This document shows, piece by piece, positions 1 to 10,679 of a DNA stretch of 11,404 nucleotides. The notes below the pieces were generated by a model. That model saw nothing but the letters and a program-made list of their open reading frames with translations, made no database searches and was not told where the DNA came from. Numbering within the stretch: the first letter of the stretch is position 1; each line of letters begins with the position of its first letter. The position numbers were made by a program, and so were the translations under genes. Origin of the DNA: JAVMKJ01 sp031732855 (GTDB taxonomy: Bacteria; Pseudomonadota; Gammaproteobacteria; Competibacterales; Competibacteraceae); the NCBI GenBank assembly GCA_031732855.1, contig JAVMKJ010000197.1, positions 1-11,404 on the forward strand. The letters run 5' to 3'.

Positions 1-68
1 TTTCCCCTCTGGCTTGGGGGGTCAATTTTCGATGTCGCCAGAGGGTCAATTTATGCTGTCGCCTGACA
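1..68. mobile_element. Probable IS21-type insertion sequence end (partial)
   Basis: Two 21-bp direct repeats lie at 19-39 and 43-63. Both begin GGGTCAATTT and end TGTCGCC, and they match at 18 of 21 positions with a 24-bp period. The stretch closes with TGACA at 64-68, so read inward from the edge the element begins TGTCA. Repeated subterminal motifs of about 20 bp just inside TG/CA-type ends are typical of IS21-family elements, where they are taken to be transposase binding sites. The body with istA/istB would lie to the left, outside the window. No transposase codons are visible here, so the family assignment rests on end architecture only. Confidence 0.5.
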
Positions 69-93
69 AGGGGGTAAGTCTTTGAAATTATAG

Positions 94-134
94 CCCTCAC
101 CCCCAACCCCTCTCCCGCAAGCGGGCGAGGGGAG
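94..134. repeat. Dispersed palindromic repeat, copy 1
   Basis: The sequence starts CCCTCACCCCCAACCCCTCT and runs through a short C-rich/G-rich hairpin, with CTCCCGC pairing to GCGGGCGAG around a small loop. A second copy lies inside metH at 6630-6667 on the opposite strand. The two copies share the C-rich left half almost base for base, and the loop is shorter in the metH copy. This resembles the abundant short palindromic repeats scattered through many proteobacterial genomes. It does not code for anything here. Confidence 0.7.
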
Positions 135-312
135 CGAACGGTTACCCAAAATCAACGCATCACATCGGCTTGTTGCACTCATTGAGTGCGTCCGCGACGG
201 CCAGACCGGGCAAATCAGCCAACACACGGCGGAATGCTGTTTGCATGAGCCAAATCCATTCGATCGAGCATAATGCGCACTTTAATTCCAGCCGACCGCG
301 AAAGGACAGGCC
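135..312. other. Non-coding leader of the DUF2126 gene
   Basis: No gene is supported here. A CATAAT hexamer at 269-274 could serve as a -10 box about 40 bases before the start codon, but no convincing -35 sits at the right distance. The last bases hold the ribosome binding site AAGGA (302-306), six bases before the ATG at 313. A stop-ended minus-strand reading frame over about 160-247 has no start of its own and was not called. Confidence 0.4.
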
Positions 313-3300
313 ATGGCCATACGCGTTGCACTGCATCATCAAACTGCCTACCATTTTGACCGCCCCGTGAGCGTGTCGCCGCACGTGATCCGATTGCGTC
401 CGGCTCCCCACACGCGCACGCCCATTCATGCCTATTCACTCAAAATCGAGCCGGCCCAGCATTTCATCAACTGGCTGCAGGATCCGTTCGGCAATTTCCA
501 GGCACGGCTGGTGTTTCCGGAGAAAATCCGCGACCTGAGCATCACCGTGGACGTGATCGCCGAAATGACGGTCATCAATCCCTTCGATTTTTTCGTTGAG
601 GAGTACGCCAAGCACTATCCGTTCGATTACGACGCCACCTTGCGCCAGGAACTGGCACCCTACCTGGAAATCCAGGAAGGGGGTCCGCTGCTGCTCGACT
701 GGCTGACCGGCGCGAATCGCGAACCGATGCAAATCGTCGATTTCCTGGTCCATCTCAACCAGCGGTTGAACCGGGATATCCGCTACATCATCCGCATGGA
801 GCCCGGCGTTCAATCCTGCGAGGAAACGCTCGCCAGGCGCAGCGGTTCCTGCCGCGATTCGGCCTGGCTGCTGGTGCAGATCCTGCGGCAACTGGGGTTG
901 GCGGCGCGCTTCGTATCCGGCTACCTGATCCAGCTCGCCGCCGATGTCAAGGCGCTGGACGGTCCCTCCGGTCCCACGGCCGATTTCACCGACCTTCACG
1001 CCTGGGCGGAAGTGTTCGTGCCGGGGGCCGGCTGGCTGGGATTGGATCCGACCTCCGGCCTGTTCGCCGGCGAGGGCCACATTCCGCTGGCATGCACCCC
1101 AACCCCGCCCAGCGCCGCGCCGGTGACCGGCTACACCGATCCGTGCGAGACGGAGTTCGGGTTCGACATGCGCGTGATCCGCATTCATGAGGACCCACGG
1201 GTCACCAAACCCTACAGCGAGGAGCAGTGGGCGCGGATCGAGCAGCTCGGCCATCACGTGGACGCCCGGTTGGCGGCCGGCGACGTGCGGCTGACCATGG
1301 GCGGCGAACCGACCTTCGTTTCCATCGACGACATGGATGGGGCGGAGTGGACGGTCGCGGCCATCGGTCCCACCAAGCGCAAGCTGGCCGGTCAGTTGTT
1401 GAAGCGCTTGCGCGACCGCTATGCGCCCAACGGATTCCTGCACTACAGCCAGGGCAAGTGGTATCCGGGCGAATCGTTGCCGCGCTGGGCGCTATCCTGC
1501 TACTGGCGCAGCGATGGTCTGCCGCTATGGCACGATCCGCGCTGGATCGCCGATGACGAAACGCCACAGGGTTACGGACCCGAACAGGCCCAAGCCTTCG
1601 CGGTGGAGTTGACCCGGCGGCTGGGCGTGAGCGCCGAGCGGCTCGTTCCCGGCTACGAGGACGTGTATTACTACCTGTGGAAGGAACGCACCCTGCCGGT
1701 CAACGTCGACCCGCTCAAGTACGACCTCAAGGACGACGAGGAGCGCCGGCGGTTGGCGGTGCTGCTGGAGCGGGGGCTGAACCAGGTCACCGGTTATGCC
1801 CTGCCGTTGCGTTGGGCTACCGGCGCCGACGAGGGGTGGCGCAGCGGGCCCTGGGTGCTGCGCCGCGAGCATCTGTATTTGATCCCCGGCGATTCGCCGA
1901 TGGGCTACCGGTTGCCGCTGGCGGCGTTGCCCTGGGTCGCGGAAACCGCGCGGGAAGTACCGCATCCGCGGTCGCTGTTCGAGTTCCGCGCCGCGCTGGG
2001 CGACACCCACGGCGAGGTGATGCGCCGCTACAGCGAGTTCCTGCGAGGCGGTCCGGGCGCGTCGCGCGGCGATTTTCAGGAACAGTCGGTGGCGGACGAT
2101 GGTTCGGCGATCCACACCGCGCTGTGCGTGGAGCCGCGCGAGGGCCATCTGTACGTGTTCGTGCCGCCGCTGGAGCGATTGGAACACTACCTGGACTTGC
2201 TGGCCTGCGTCGAGCAGACCGCCGCCGACCTGGGAATGCCGGTGCTGGTCGAGGGTTACCCCCCACCGCCGGACTGGCGGTTGCGCAAGTTTGCCGTCAC
2301 ACCGGATCCCGGCGTGATCGAAGTCAACATCCATCCCGCCGGCGACTGGGAGGAGTTGAAGCAGAACATTCAGGGGTTGTATGAAGATGCTCGACAATCG
2401 CGGCTGGGGACCGAAAAGTTCATGCTGGACGGCCGCCACACCGGTACCGGCGGCGGCAACCACGTTACCCTGGGCGGCGCGACGCCGGCCGACAGTCCGT
2501 TCCTGCGCCGGCCCGACCTGCTGCGCAGCCTGATCGCCTACTGGCAGCATCATCCCAGCCTGTCCTATCTGTTTTCCGGACTGTTCATCGGCCCGACCAG
2601 TCAGGCTCCGCGGGTGGACGAGGCCCGCAACGACAGTCTTTACGAGCTGGAAATCGCCTTCCGCGAGATGCCGGCCGGCGAGGTGCCGCAACCGTGGCTG
2701 GTCGACCGGCTGTTGCGCAACCTGCTGGTGGACCTGAGCGGCAACACCCATCGCGCCGAGTTTTGCATCGATAAACTGTATTCTCCGGATTCCGCCACCG
2801 GCCGGTTGGGGTTGGTGGAGATGCGCGCCTTCGAAATGCCGCCGCACGCCCGGATGAGCCTGATGCAAATGCTGTTGCTGCGCGGACTGGTGGCCCGGTT
2901 TTGGGAGCGACCCTACCCCAATCAGGAGTTGGTGCGCTGGGGTACCCAGGTTCACGACCGCTTCATGTTGCCGCACTACGTCTGGGAGGATTTCCGGGAT
3001 GTGATTGGCGAACTGAGTGAGGCCGGTTACCCTTTCGAACGCGACTGGTTCCTGCCGTTCTTCGAGTTCCGTTTCCCCCATTACGGCGACATCGTCCAGC
3101 AGGACATCCAACTGGAACTGCGGCAGGCGTTGGAGCCGTGGCACGTGCTGGGCGAGGAACAGATACAGGGTGGTACCGCCCGCTACGTGGATTCCTCGGT
3201 GGAACGGATGCAGGTCAAGGTGCGGGGCATGATCGGCGAGCGGCACGTCGTGGCCTGTAACGGACGGCGGTTGCCATTGCGGCCGACGGAGATTCCGGGT

Positions 3301-3618
3301 GAGTTCGTCGCCGGGGTTCGCTACCGCGCCTGGCAGGTCCCATCGGCGCTGCACCCCACCATTCCGATTCACACCCCCCTGGTATTCGATCTCGTCGATA
3401 CCTGGAACCAGCGTTCCATCGGCGGCTGCACCTACCATGTCCAGCATCCGGGCGGGCGCAATCCCGACACGTTCCCGATCAACGCCAACGAAGCCGAGGC
3501 GCGCCGCTTCGCCCGGTTCTGGCCGTATGGCCATACCCCGGGGCCGATGATGGCCCCGGCGGAGGAAACCAACCCCAATTTTCCTTACACCCTGGATTTG
3601 CGGCGGCGGGAACGATAA
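313..3618 (+). CDS. Transglutaminase-like / DUF2126 putative amidoligase fusion protein
   Basis: This 1101-residue protein has two modules. Residues 1-85 match the transglutaminase-associated N-terminal domain (it opens MAIRVALHHQTAYHFDRPVS). Residues 165-250 form a transglutaminase core with a complete Cys-His-Asp triad: Cys180 in SGSCRDSAW, His229 in DLHAWAEV and Asp245 in GLDPTSG. From about 285 to the end is DUF2126, which opens with LTMGGEPTF (327-335) and carries VIEVNIHP (668-675) and HTGTGGGNH (709-717). Pfam treats DUF2126 as a likely amidoligase related to glutamate-cysteine ligases, so peptide-bond formation or cleavage on an unknown peptide is expected. There is no signal peptide, so it is probably cytoplasmic. 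The length is normal for the family and the gene is intact. The ATG at 313 is preceded by AAGGA. Homologues usually sit beside permuted ATP-grasp and alpha-E genes, and neither is present here. The physiological substrate is not known to me. Confidence 0.93.
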   Translation: MAIRVALHHQTAYHFDRPVSVSPHVIRLRPAPHTRTPIHAYSLKIEPAQHFINWLQDPFGNFQARLVFPEKIRDLSITVDVIAEMTVINPFDFFVEEYAKHYPFDYDATLRQELAPYLEIQEGGPLLLDWLTGANREPMQIVDFLVHLNQRLNRDIRYIIRMEPGVQSCEETLARRSGSCRDSAWLLVQILRQLGLAARFVSGYLIQLAADVKALDGPSGPTADFTDLHAWAEVFVPGAGWLGLDPTSGLFAGEGHIPLACTPTPPSAAPVTGYTDPCETEFGFDMRVIRIHEDPRVTKPYSEEQWARIEQLGHHVDARLAAGDVRLTMGGEPTFVSIDDMDGAEWTVAAIGPTKRKLAGQLLKRLRDRYAPNGFLHYSQGKWYPGESLPRWALSCYWRSDGLPLWHDPRWIADDETPQGYGPEQAQAFAVELTRRLGVSAERLVPGYEDVYYYLWKERTLPVNVDPLKYDLKDDEERRRLAVLLERGLNQVTGYALPLRWATGADEGWRSGPWVLRREHLYLIPGDSPMGYRLPLAALPWVAETAREVPHPRSLFEFRAALGDTHGEVMRRYSEFLRGGPGASRGDFQEQSVADDGSAIHTALCVEPREGHLYVFVPPLERLEHYLDLLACVEQTAADLGMPVLVEGYPPPPDWRLRKFAVTPDPGVIEVNIHPAGDWEELKQNIQGLYEDARQSRLGTEKFMLDGRHTGTGGGNHVTLGGATPADSPFLRRPDLLRSLIAYWQHHPSLSYLFSGLFIGPTSQAPRVDEARNDSLYELEIAFREMPAGEVPQPWLVDRLLRNLLVDLSGNTHRAEFCIDKLYSPDSATGRLGLVEMRAFEMPPHARMSLMQMLLLRGLVARFWERPYPNQELVRWGTQVHDRFMLPHYVWEDFRDVIGELSEAGYPFERDWFLPFFEFRFPHYGDIVQQDIQLELRQALEPWHVLGEEQIQGGTARYVDSSVERMQVKVRGMIGERHVVACNGRRLPLRPTEIPGEFVAGVRYRAWQVPSALHPTIPIHTPLVFDLVDTWNQRSIGGCTYHVQHPGGRNPDTFPINANEAEARRFARFWPYGHTPGPMMAPAEETNPNFPYTLDLRRRER

Positions 3619-3654
3619 CCCGACATCGCTTCGGTAGCGCCGGACCGCGTGGGA

Positions 3655-3674
3655 GGGCGACCGACCGGTCGCCC
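3655..3674. terminator. Hairpin downstream of the DUF2126 gene
   Basis: A perfect 8-bp stem GGGCGACC / GGTCGCCC encloses the loop GACC, 37 bases after the stop codon. A run of seven T follows only at 3701-3707, too far from the stem for a standard intrinsic terminator. It may be a Rho-assisted 3' end or simply one copy of a dispersed hairpin repeat. Confidence 0.35.
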
Positions 3675-3776
3675 CCAGGGACATCCATGGCTCAAAATTA
3701 TTTTTTTCCTCGATGCTTGCCTGATGCCCGCCCAGGCCCGAATATAGCCAAATGGTTCGGCAATCGTGGTGTCGCA

Positions 3777-4217
3777 ATGGATTTTGGAAATTATATTAGA
3801 CACCTGCGTGAACAGCGCCGCGAGTTAAGCCGCCGCTACACGGTTCGGGAAGTGGCGCGGCGGATCGGGGTGGAGCCGGCGTATCTCGGCAAGATCGAAA
3901 GGGGCGATGTATCGTCGCCGTCGGAGGAGACGATCCGGCGGTTGGCGGCGGAGTTGGGGGAGGATGCGGATTTGTTGCTGGCGCTGGCCGGCAAGGTGGC
4001 CAGCGACGTTTGCGAGATCATCATCGGGAACCCGATTCTGTTCGCCGAGTTGATTCGAGGACTGAGCGACGTCCCCGAAGGCGAATTGGTGCTTCTGGTG
4101 CGCAAGGTGCGCAACGGAGGGATGGCGGGACCGCGGAGCAGGCGCCGGGACGATCGGCTCGGTCGGCAACCTGGCCCGACGAGTGGCGCGGATGAAGGTC
4201 GTTCAGAGTTGGGATGA
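3777..4217 (+). CDS. XRE-family helix-turn-helix transcriptional regulator
   Basis: This is a 146-residue DNA-binding protein. Residues 5-65 form an XRE/Cro-type domain, with the helix-turn-helix around 22-45 (YTVREVARRIGVEPAYLGKIERGD). Residues 66-112 look helical and hydrophobic (LLLALAGK, LFAELIRGL) and are likely used for dimerisation. The last 30 or so residues are Arg/Gly-rich, low in complexity and unlike a conserved domain. They overlap the next gene by 26 bases. I chose the ATG at 3777 because the conserved part begins MDFGNYIRHLREQ. An in-frame ATG at 3687 has a better ribosome site (AGGGA) but would add 30 residues with no domain character. The overlap makes co-transcription with the deacetylase-like gene likely, and that gene may be its target. 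No operator could be identified. Confidence 0.82.
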   Translation: MDFGNYIRHLREQRRELSRRYTVREVARRIGVEPAYLGKIERGDVSSPSEETIRRLAAELGEDADLLLALAGKVASDVCEIIIGNPILFAELIRGLSDVPEGELVLLVRKVRNGGMAGPRSRRRDDRLGRQPGPTSGADEGRSELG

Positions 4218-4845
4218 CGGCGTGGTGGACGATGTTCGGCTGACCGGGCTGTTGCGCCGGTATCGGGCCAGGGCGACGTTCAATCTGAATCCGGGTTTGC
4301 ATCAACGCCAGCGGTCGTTCGGTTGGCGATATGGCGACAAGGAGGTCTGGCGACTGAGCCGGGATGAACTGGTCGAGATATACGCGGGCTTTGAGATTGC
4401 CAACCACTCCCTGACTCATCCCAATTTACCCGATTTATCCTCGGTCGATCTGGAGCGGGAAGTAGGGGAGAGCCGATCGCTCCTGCGGGACTGGTTCCAG
4501 CAACCCATCCGGGGCTTCTGTTATCCCTTCGGCGGGTTCGATCCGGCGGTGAAAGCCGCGATACGCGCCGCCGGTCACGTCTACGCCCGGACCGTGGCCG
4601 CGGTCGATCCCGTTTATCCGCCCGTCGACCCGCTGGAACTGGGCGTGAGTTGCCGGTTCGACGACCCGGCGTTTTGGACCCGATACGAGCGCGCCAAGGT
4701 TGCCGGCGATGTATTCTGCTTCTGGGGTCACAGCTACGAATTGACCAATGAGGCGATGTGGGCTGAGTTGGAGAGCAAGATCGCCCGCATCACCACCGAC
4801 CCGGCGGCGGAGTGGAGCAATATCGAAGCCCTGTTTGTTGCCTGA
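4192..4845 (+). CDS. Polysaccharide deacetylase-fold (NodB-like) protein
   Basis: This 217-residue protein is a short carbohydrate-esterase-4 domain with little else. The motifs are in order: the Asp pair in QSWDDG (Asp8, Asp9), the metal-binding His pair in NHSLTH (His72, His76), FCYPFGG (109-115, the usual RxPY/YPxG position) and FWGHSYE with His180. Such enzymes remove N- or O-acetyl groups from sugars with a divalent metal. No signal peptide or membrane helix is visible, so unlike cell-wall deacetylases it is probably cytoplasmic and may act on a soluble sugar or intermediate. The ATG at 4192 is chosen because the conserved region starts MKVVQSWDDG. A GTG at 4183 would add three residues. 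Neither has a clear ribosome site, which fits translational coupling to the overlapping regulator gene. It ends 31 bases from the convergent metH stop. Confidence 0.85.
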   Translation: MKVVQSWDDGVVDDVRLTGLLRRYRARATFNLNPGLHQRQRSFGWRYGDKEVWRLSRDELVEIYAGFEIANHSLTHPNLPDLSSVDLEREVGESRSLLRDWFQQPIRGFCYPFGGFDPAVKAAIRAAGHVYARTVAAVDPVYPPVDPLELGVSCRFDDPAFWTRYERAKVAGDVFCFWGHSYELTNEAMWAELESKIARITTDPAAEWSNIEALFVA

Positions 4846-4851
4846 CCATTG

Positions 4852-4876
4852 CTCGCCGCTCGCCGCTCGCCGCTCG

Positions 4877-4879
<3 letters not shown>
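4852..4879. repeat. Heptamer tandem repeat between convergent genes
   Basis: CTCGCCG occurs three times in tandem (4852-4872), followed by a partial fourth unit CTCGCTA (4873-4879). The array fills most of the gap between the deacetylase-like gene and metH. Its last unit contains the metH stop codon, read on the minus strand. There is no terminator-like hairpin in this gap. Confidence 0.8.
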
Positions 4880-8593
<3,714 letters not shown>

Positions 8594-8632
8594 CGGCGGG
8601 TTACTCGGCAACTTCGGTGGAATGGGGCAAAT

Positions 8633-8992
8633 TCAAGTAAGCTGGAACGCATCCCGAATCCATTCCAGGCGCGGTTCGTTCTCGGCGTGGAGGATCGCCA
8701 CCACGTCGAAGCGGCAGGGCAGGTCGAGACGCTGGCGTTGCAGATAGAATGCCGCCGCTCGCAACAGACGCTGTTGCTTGCGGTGGGTGACCGACTCGGC
8801 GGGCGTTCCGTAGCGGGTATGGCCGCGACTGCGCACTTCCACGAACACCAGTTGTTCCCGATCTCGCATGATCAAGTCCAGTTCGCCGGTACGGCAGCGG
8901 AAATTGCGCGTCACCAGGGTCAATCCTCGTGCTTCCAGATAACGGCAGGCCAATTCCTCGGCGGCGGTTCCCTGGGCGACGCGGGTGGTCAC
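8633..8992 (-). CDS. yraN: YraN / UPF0102 family endonuclease-like protein
   Basis: This 119-residue protein belongs to the UPF0102 (YraN) family, which has a restriction-endonuclease-like fold and a still uncertain role, presumed to involve nucleic acid. The family core is visible: QGTAAEELACRYLEARG at 7-23, RNFR at 29-32, GELDLI at 36-41 and VFVEVRSR at 49-56. Glu37, Asp39 and Glu52 fit the nuclease active-site pattern, and Arg54 replaces the Lys often found in the EVK motif. The GTG at 8992 is chosen because GGAGA (8999-9003) stands six bases upstream and the length is then typical. A longer frame from a GTG at 9085 has no ribosome site and adds 31 unconserved residues. Usually yraN follows lpoA. 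Here a small methyltransferase gene takes that place and metH follows 39 bases later. Confidence 0.92.
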   Translation of the reverse strand: MTTRVAQGTAAEELACRYLEARGLTLVTRNFRCRTGELDLIMRDREQLVFVEVRSRGHTRYGTPAESVTHRKQQRLLRAAAFYLQRQRLDLPCRFDVVAILHAENEPRLEWIRDAFQLT

Positions 8993-8998
8993 CGACCG

Positions 8999-9003
8999 TC
9001 TCC
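8999..9003 (-). promoter_or_regulatory. Shine-Dalgarno deciding the yraN start
   Basis: GGAGA on the minus strand lies six bases before the GTG at 8992. It supports that GTG over the longer reading frame beginning at 9085. Confidence 0.7.
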
Positions 9004-9085
9004 GATCGTGGAAGAATGCATCGGAGATTGCATGGAATTTTCGTCGTTCGAGGGCTTGTGGATGAGGGTCGAACCCATGCGCCAC

Positions 9086-9115
9086 GGCCGATCCGTCGAT
9101 ACGGCGGATCAGGCC
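9086..9115. other. Hairpin over the methyltransferase stop codon
   Basis: GGCCGATCCG (9086-9095) pairs with CGGATC-A-GGCC (9105-9115), giving a 10-bp stem with one bulged base and a 9-base loop. It covers the minus-strand stop codon at 9109-9111. No T-run follows on either side, so it is not a standard intrinsic terminator. It could damp read-through into yraN, or be chance in GC-rich DNA. Confidence 0.3.
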
Positions 9116-9672
9116 GTTTGCTTTTCCAGCCGATACAGCCGCAATGGTGGAATGTTGAGCAGCTCGACGACGGCGTGCGCCGGACCAAACAGGGGGCGCG
9201 ACATCTCTTCAACCTGCTTGCTGAGCTGGTAGGCAACGAATCGGCCGCCGGGGACGAGCACGGAAAAAATCGCTTCGAGAATTCGCGCGCCCGCCTGGCG
9301 ACTCATCGTCGAGAACGGAATTCCCGAAATCACCACATCCGGGGCGGGCAAACCGTATAGTGAGAGCGTTTTTTGAAGTTCGTGCGCGCCGCCGCAGTGC
9401 GCGATGAGTCGCTTGTCCTCGATGCGCCCGAGCAAACCGCAAAATCGCTGGTTGATCTCGATGCTCAGCAACCTCGCGCATGGCGGCATCGCCTTGAGAA
9501 TGGCTCGGGTCGTGCCGCCGATGCCGGCTCCCAGGTCGACGATGGTGTGGGCGGAACGGACTTCCGCCAGTTCGACGATGCGTTGTTCGAGAAATCGCGA
9601 ACTCGGAAGGATGGACGCCACTTGTCGGGGATTTCTCAGGAATTCCTTTAGGAAGACGATTTGGTCGTTCAT
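9109..9672 (-). CDS. Class I SAM-dependent methyltransferase, phospholipid N-methyltransferase type
   Basis: This 187-residue Rossmann-fold methyltransferase has a SAM-binding motif I at 45-55 (VDLGAGIGGTT) and an acidic motif II residue Glu72 in LLSIEIN. A further motif is SGIPFSTM at 116-123, and PGGRF follows at 141-145. The N terminus FLKEFLRNPRQVASILPSSR (7-26) is the hallmark of the COG3963/PmtA-like group, whose characterised members methylate phosphatidylethanolamine toward phosphatidylcholine. Members of this group also resemble rRNA dimethyladenosine methyltransferases, so the substrate is not certain. There are no membrane helices. PmtA-type enzymes are soluble or peripheral. The ATG at 9672 is the only good start, with a weak AAAGA upstream. 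It is divergent from rsmI across 142 bases and is followed by yraN after 116 bases. It occupies the position where lpoA commonly precedes yraN. Confidence 0.82.
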   Translation of the reverse strand: MNDQIVFLKEFLRNPRQVASILPSSRFLEQRIVELAEVRSAHTIVDLGAGIGGTTRAILKAMPPCARLLSIEINQRFCGLLGRIEDKRLIAHCGGAHELQKTLSLYGLPAPDVVISGIPFSTMSRQAGARILEAIFSVLVPGGRFVAYQLSKQVEEMSRPLFGPAHAVVELLNIPPLRLYRLEKQTA

Positions 9673-9721
9673 TTTCGATGTCTTTCGCGCGCGGAGGCTG
9701 TTTCATGGATTTTACTCCACC

Positions 9722-9727
9722 AGGAGG
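9722..9727 (+). promoter_or_regulatory. Perfect Shine-Dalgarno of a leader ORF
   Basis: AGGAGG lies eight bases before the ATG at 9736. It is the strongest ribosome-site match seen in the window and does not serve the rsmI start directly. Confidence 0.5.
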
Positions 9728-9735
9728 TTGGTTAC

Positions 9736-9810
9736 ATGCCCGGCTGCGATTTTGGGTATGCGAATTCGCGATATCCGCGATTGCTGCTGGCAACCGAAGG
9801 TAAGAGGTAA
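9736..9810 (+). CDS. Possible leader peptide ORF upstream of rsmI
   Basis: This is a 24-codon ORF (protein start MPGCDFGYANSRYPR, end ATEGKR). It has a perfect AGGAGG at optimal distance and a TAA stop four bases before the rsmI ATG. The rsmI ribosome site AGAGG (9803-9807) lies within its last codons, so ribosomes finishing here would be well placed to start rsmI. It is in a different frame from rsmI. The peptide is not recognised, shows no run of one amino acid as in classical attenuators, and may be translated only for coupling. Such a short ORF can arise by chance, and the ribosome site is the main support. Confidence 0.35.
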   Translation: MPGCDFGYANSRYPRLLLATEGKR

Positions 9811-9814
9811 CCCC

Positions 9815-10660
9815 ATGGCCGTTGAATCCGGCGCATTGTACGTGGTGGCGACGCCGATCGGGAATCTGGAAGATATCACCGCCCGGGCGCTGCGGGTACT
9901 GCGGGAAGTGGACTGCATCGCCGCCGAGGATACCCGGCACACCGGGCAGTTATTGCGGCATTTCGGCATCGACACGCCGCTGCTGTCCCTCCACGAACAC
10001 AACGAGCGTGGCCGGCTGGCCGAAATAGTCGAGCGATTGCGGGAGGGTCGATCGGTCGCGCTGGTGTCGGACGCCGGCACGCCGCTGATCAGCGACCCCG
10101 GCTTTCCCCTGGTGCGCGAACTGTGCCGGCAGGGCTCGAAGGTAATCCCGGTGCCGGGGCCGAGCAGCGTGCTGGCGGCCTTGTCCGTCGCTGGCCTGCC
10201 GACCGACCGTTTCGTGTTCGAGGGGTTTCCGCCGCCCAAAACCGCCGCCCGCCGCGCCCGCCTGCAAGCTCTGGCGGGGGAGGAGCGTACCCTGGTGTTT
10301 CTCGAAGCCAGCCACCGGGTGGCGGAGACGCTGGTCGATCTGGTGGTGGTGTTCGGTGCGGAGCGGTGGGCGGTGATCGCTCGCGAACTGACCAAGCGGT
10401 TCGAGGAAGTGCACGGCGCGCCCTTGGGCGAACTGGGAACTTGGCTGGCGGCCGACGCCAACCGCCAGAAGGGCGAATTCGTCCTGGTGGTGCAGGGCGT
10501 TCCGGCCGCGAGCGAGGCGGATACGCCCGAGATTCGGCGCCTGCTGCGGGCATTGCTGGCGGAACTGCCGATCAGCCGGGCGGTGGTGGTGGCGGCCAAG
10601 CTGACCGGCTTGCGCAAGAAGCCGCTGTACGAACTGGCGCTGGCGCTGGGGGGAAGGTAA
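9815..10660 (+). CDS. rsmI: 16S rRNA (cytidine-1402-2'-O)-methyltransferase
   Basis: This 281-residue enzyme uses SAM to 2'-O-methylate C1402 of 16S rRNA in the decoding centre. It belongs to the tetrapyrrole-methylase fold. Family motifs are all present: LYVVATPIGNLEDITARAL (8-26), AEDTRHT (37-43), LVSDAGTPLISDPG (83-96), IPVPGPSS (111-118), LEASHR (163-168), RELTK (190-194) and GEFVLVV (220-226). Length is close to E. coli RsmI (286). The ATG at 9815 has AGAGG eight bases upstream and places the conserved core correctly. An in-frame ATG at 9758 would add 19 residues and lacks a good ribosome site. The gene is divergent from the methyltransferase/yraN strand, as is common for rsmI and the yraN region. 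A MITE-like element lies 20 bases after the stop, and no rnpB or mraZ is visible downstream. Confidence 0.97.
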   Translation: MAVESGALYVVATPIGNLEDITARALRVLREVDCIAAEDTRHTGQLLRHFGIDTPLLSLHEHNERGRLAEIVERLREGRSVALVSDAGTPLISDPGFPLVRELCRQGSKVIPVPGPSSVLAALSVAGLPTDRFVFEGFPPPKTAARRARLQALAGEERTLVFLEASHRVAETLVDLVVVFGAERWAVIARELTKRFEEVHGAPLGELGTWLAADANRQKGEFVLVVQGVPAASEADTPEIRRLLRALLAELPISRAVVVAAKLTGLRKKPLYELALALGGR

Positions 10661-10679
10661 TGCTGATCGCCGGTGGATC

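Noticed and set aside
160..247. Minus-strand frame ending ALNECNKPM, possible gene remnant
   Set aside because: It has no start codon or ribosome site of its own and no recognised homology. It is too short to support as a pseudogene.
1525..3777. A 750-codon open frame on the minus strand opposite the DUF2126 gene
   Set aside because: It is an antisense shadow. The plus strand has the catalytic triad and family motifs in order, and the minus product is Gln/Arg/Gly/Pro-rich with no domain.
9050..9090. tRNA T-arm-like motif GGGTTCGACCC on the minus strand, followed by CCA
   Set aside because: No acceptor, D or anticodon arms can be drawn around it at tRNA spacing, and CCA directly follows the T-arm stem.
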